Shown piece after piece: positions 55,893 to 56,595 of a stretch of DNA of 56,595 nucleotides. Source of the stretch: Limnohabitans sp. Rim47. GTDB lineage: Bacteria; Pseudomonadota; Gammaproteobacteria; Burkholderiales; Burkholderiaceae_C. Every line of letters starts with the position of its first letter. The first letter of the stretch is position 1. The notes under the pieces were generated by a model. That model saw only the letters and a program-made list of their open reading frames with translations. It was not told where the DNA came from and did not search any database. The stretch spans positions 155,381 to 211,975 of the forward strand of contig NZ_FBYA01000005.1 of assembly GCF_001517545.1 (NCBI RefSeq), written 5' to 3'. A program made the position numbers and the translations under genes.

Positions 55893-56595
55893 TCACGCGG
55901 CTTTCTTGGGCATTTGGGCAACCCATTCACGCGGGGCCATCGGGAAGTCCAGACGTTCGCGGCTTTCGTAATAACTCTGCGCCACACTGCGGGCCAGGTT
56001 GCGGATGCGGCCAATGTAGGCGGCGCGCTCAGTTACGCTGATCGCGCCGCGCGCGTCCAGCAGGTTGAAGGTGTGTGCGGCCTTGAGCACCTGCTCGTAG
56101 GCGGGCAGTGCCAGCTGCTTGACGATCAGGTTTTGTGCCTGCTTTTCGTGAGCGCTGAAAGCCACAAACAAGAAGTCGGCGTCCGAATGCTCGAAGTTGT
56201 AGGCGGATTGTTCCTGCTCGTTTTGCAGGTACACGTCGCCATAACTCATGGTGTCGGTCCACTTCAGGTTGTAAACGTTGTCCACGCCCTGCAAATACAT
56301 GGCCAGTCGCTCCAGCCCGTAGGTGATCTCGCCGGTGATCGGCTTGCAGTCGATGCCGCCGACTTGCTGGAAGTAGGTGAACTGCGTCACTTCCATGCCG
56401 TTGAGCCAGACCTCCCAGCCCAAACCCCAGGCACCCAAAGTGGGGTTTTCCCAGTCGTCTTCGACAAAACGGATGTCATTTTTCTTCAGATCAAAGCCCA
56501 GCGCTTCGAGCGAACCCAGGTAAAGCTCCAAGATGTTGCTGGGCGCTGGCTTGAGCACAACCTGAAACTGGTAGTAGTGCTGCAGGCGGTTGGGG
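55893..56595 (-). CDS. glyQ: Glycyl-tRNA synthetase alpha subunit (5' end outside window)
   Basis: The frame is open to the right edge and 234 codons are visible. NRLQHYYQFQVVLKPAPSN at the edge shows that the family's N-terminal part lies beyond the window; the GTG at 56558 is internal. Core parts are LYLGSLEALG, WGLGWEVWLNGMEVTQFTYF, GIDCKPITGEITYGLERLAMY and ERLDFPMAPREW, the class II catalytic alpha subunit that activates glycine. It precedes glyS by 11 bp, forming the usual glyQS operon. Confidence 0.97.
   Translation of the reverse strand, partial: PNRLQHYYQFQVVLKPAPSNILELYLGSLEALGFDLKKNDIRFVEDDWENPTLGAWGLGWEVWLNGMEVTQFTYFQQVGGIDCKPITGEITYGLERLAMYLQGVDNVYNLKWTDTMSYGDVYLQNEQEQSAYNFEHSDADFLFVAFSAHEKQAQNLIVKQLALPAYEQVLKAAHTFNLLDARGAISVTERAAYIGRIRNLARSVAQSYYESRERLDFPMAPREWVAQMPKKAA

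Noticed and set aside
56558..56595. GTG at 56558 as the true glyQ start
   Set aside because: The frame stays open to the window edge and encodes NRLQHYYQFQVV, an internal part of GlyQ, so the gene is cut by the window.

Overview
The window looks like a chromosomal segment of a betaproteobacterium, most likely family Comamonadaceae (Limnohabitans/Rhodoferax-like). This rests on the high-GC coding style, the ahcY-tlyA-metF gene order behind an S-adenosylhomocysteine (SAH) riboswitch, a tandem-fused UvrA, a compact paaABCDE cluster and a MerR-controlled leucine catabolism locus. The genus is inferred from gene content and recalled family features, not from a database search. About 53 protein genes fill the window densely. 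No rRNA, tRNA, CRISPR array, transposase or prophage was seen.

Layout. 1-8.7 kb: housekeeping genes dbpA, dtd, a cation efflux gene and tyrS on the minus strand, an M23 peptidase and anmK on the plus strand, then erpA, rpsI and rplM on the minus strand. 8.7-13.6 kb: rlmJ, then the phenylacetyl-CoA epoxidase operon paaABCDE behind a large TetR-type palindrome. 13.6-18 kb: ompW with an FNR-like box, then metF, tlyA and ahcY (minus strand) behind an SAH riboswitch whose expression platform is a visible terminator. 18-21.6 kb: prfC, a HAD phosphatase and a methyltransferase. 21.6-28 kb: one giant gene for a tandem UvrA of about 2105 residues. 28-34.4 kb: an MHS-type transporter, a DUF4212 gene, a kinase-Usp fusion coupled to a metallophosphoesterase, and small enzymes. 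34.4-50.2 kb: two leucine/isovalerate catabolism blocks (liuB-liuC-liuD, HMG-CoA lyase; and thioesterase, isovaleryl-CoA dehydrogenase, carbonic anhydrase, thiolase, acyl-CoA dehydrogenase), with a MerR regulator of LiuR type and two matching operators. 50.3-56.6 kb: a metallo-beta-lactamase-fold hydrolase, a YgjP-like peptidase, an acyltransferase, gmhB, glyS and the 5'-truncated glyQ.

How the genes fit together. LiuA (ivd), LiuB/LiuD, LiuC and HMG-CoA lyase take isovaleryl-CoA to acetoacetate and acetyl-CoA, and the thiolase finishes the route. A beta-carbonic anhydrase inside the ivd operon could supply bicarbonate to the biotin-dependent LiuBD carboxylase. AhcY and MetF form part of the methyl cycle, and the riboswitch senses the AhcY substrate.

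The most unusual signal is a family of hairpin-forming repeats inside uvrA. There are four complete copies, each with a nearly invariant 32-bp core flanked by long inverted arms. The arms differ between copies, yet pair almost perfectly within each copy. All four are translated in frame, at positions that look like protein linkers, in both orientations. A possible fifth, truncated copy starts the window. I do not recognise this family. It resembles Rickettsia palindromic elements in principle, but not in sequence.
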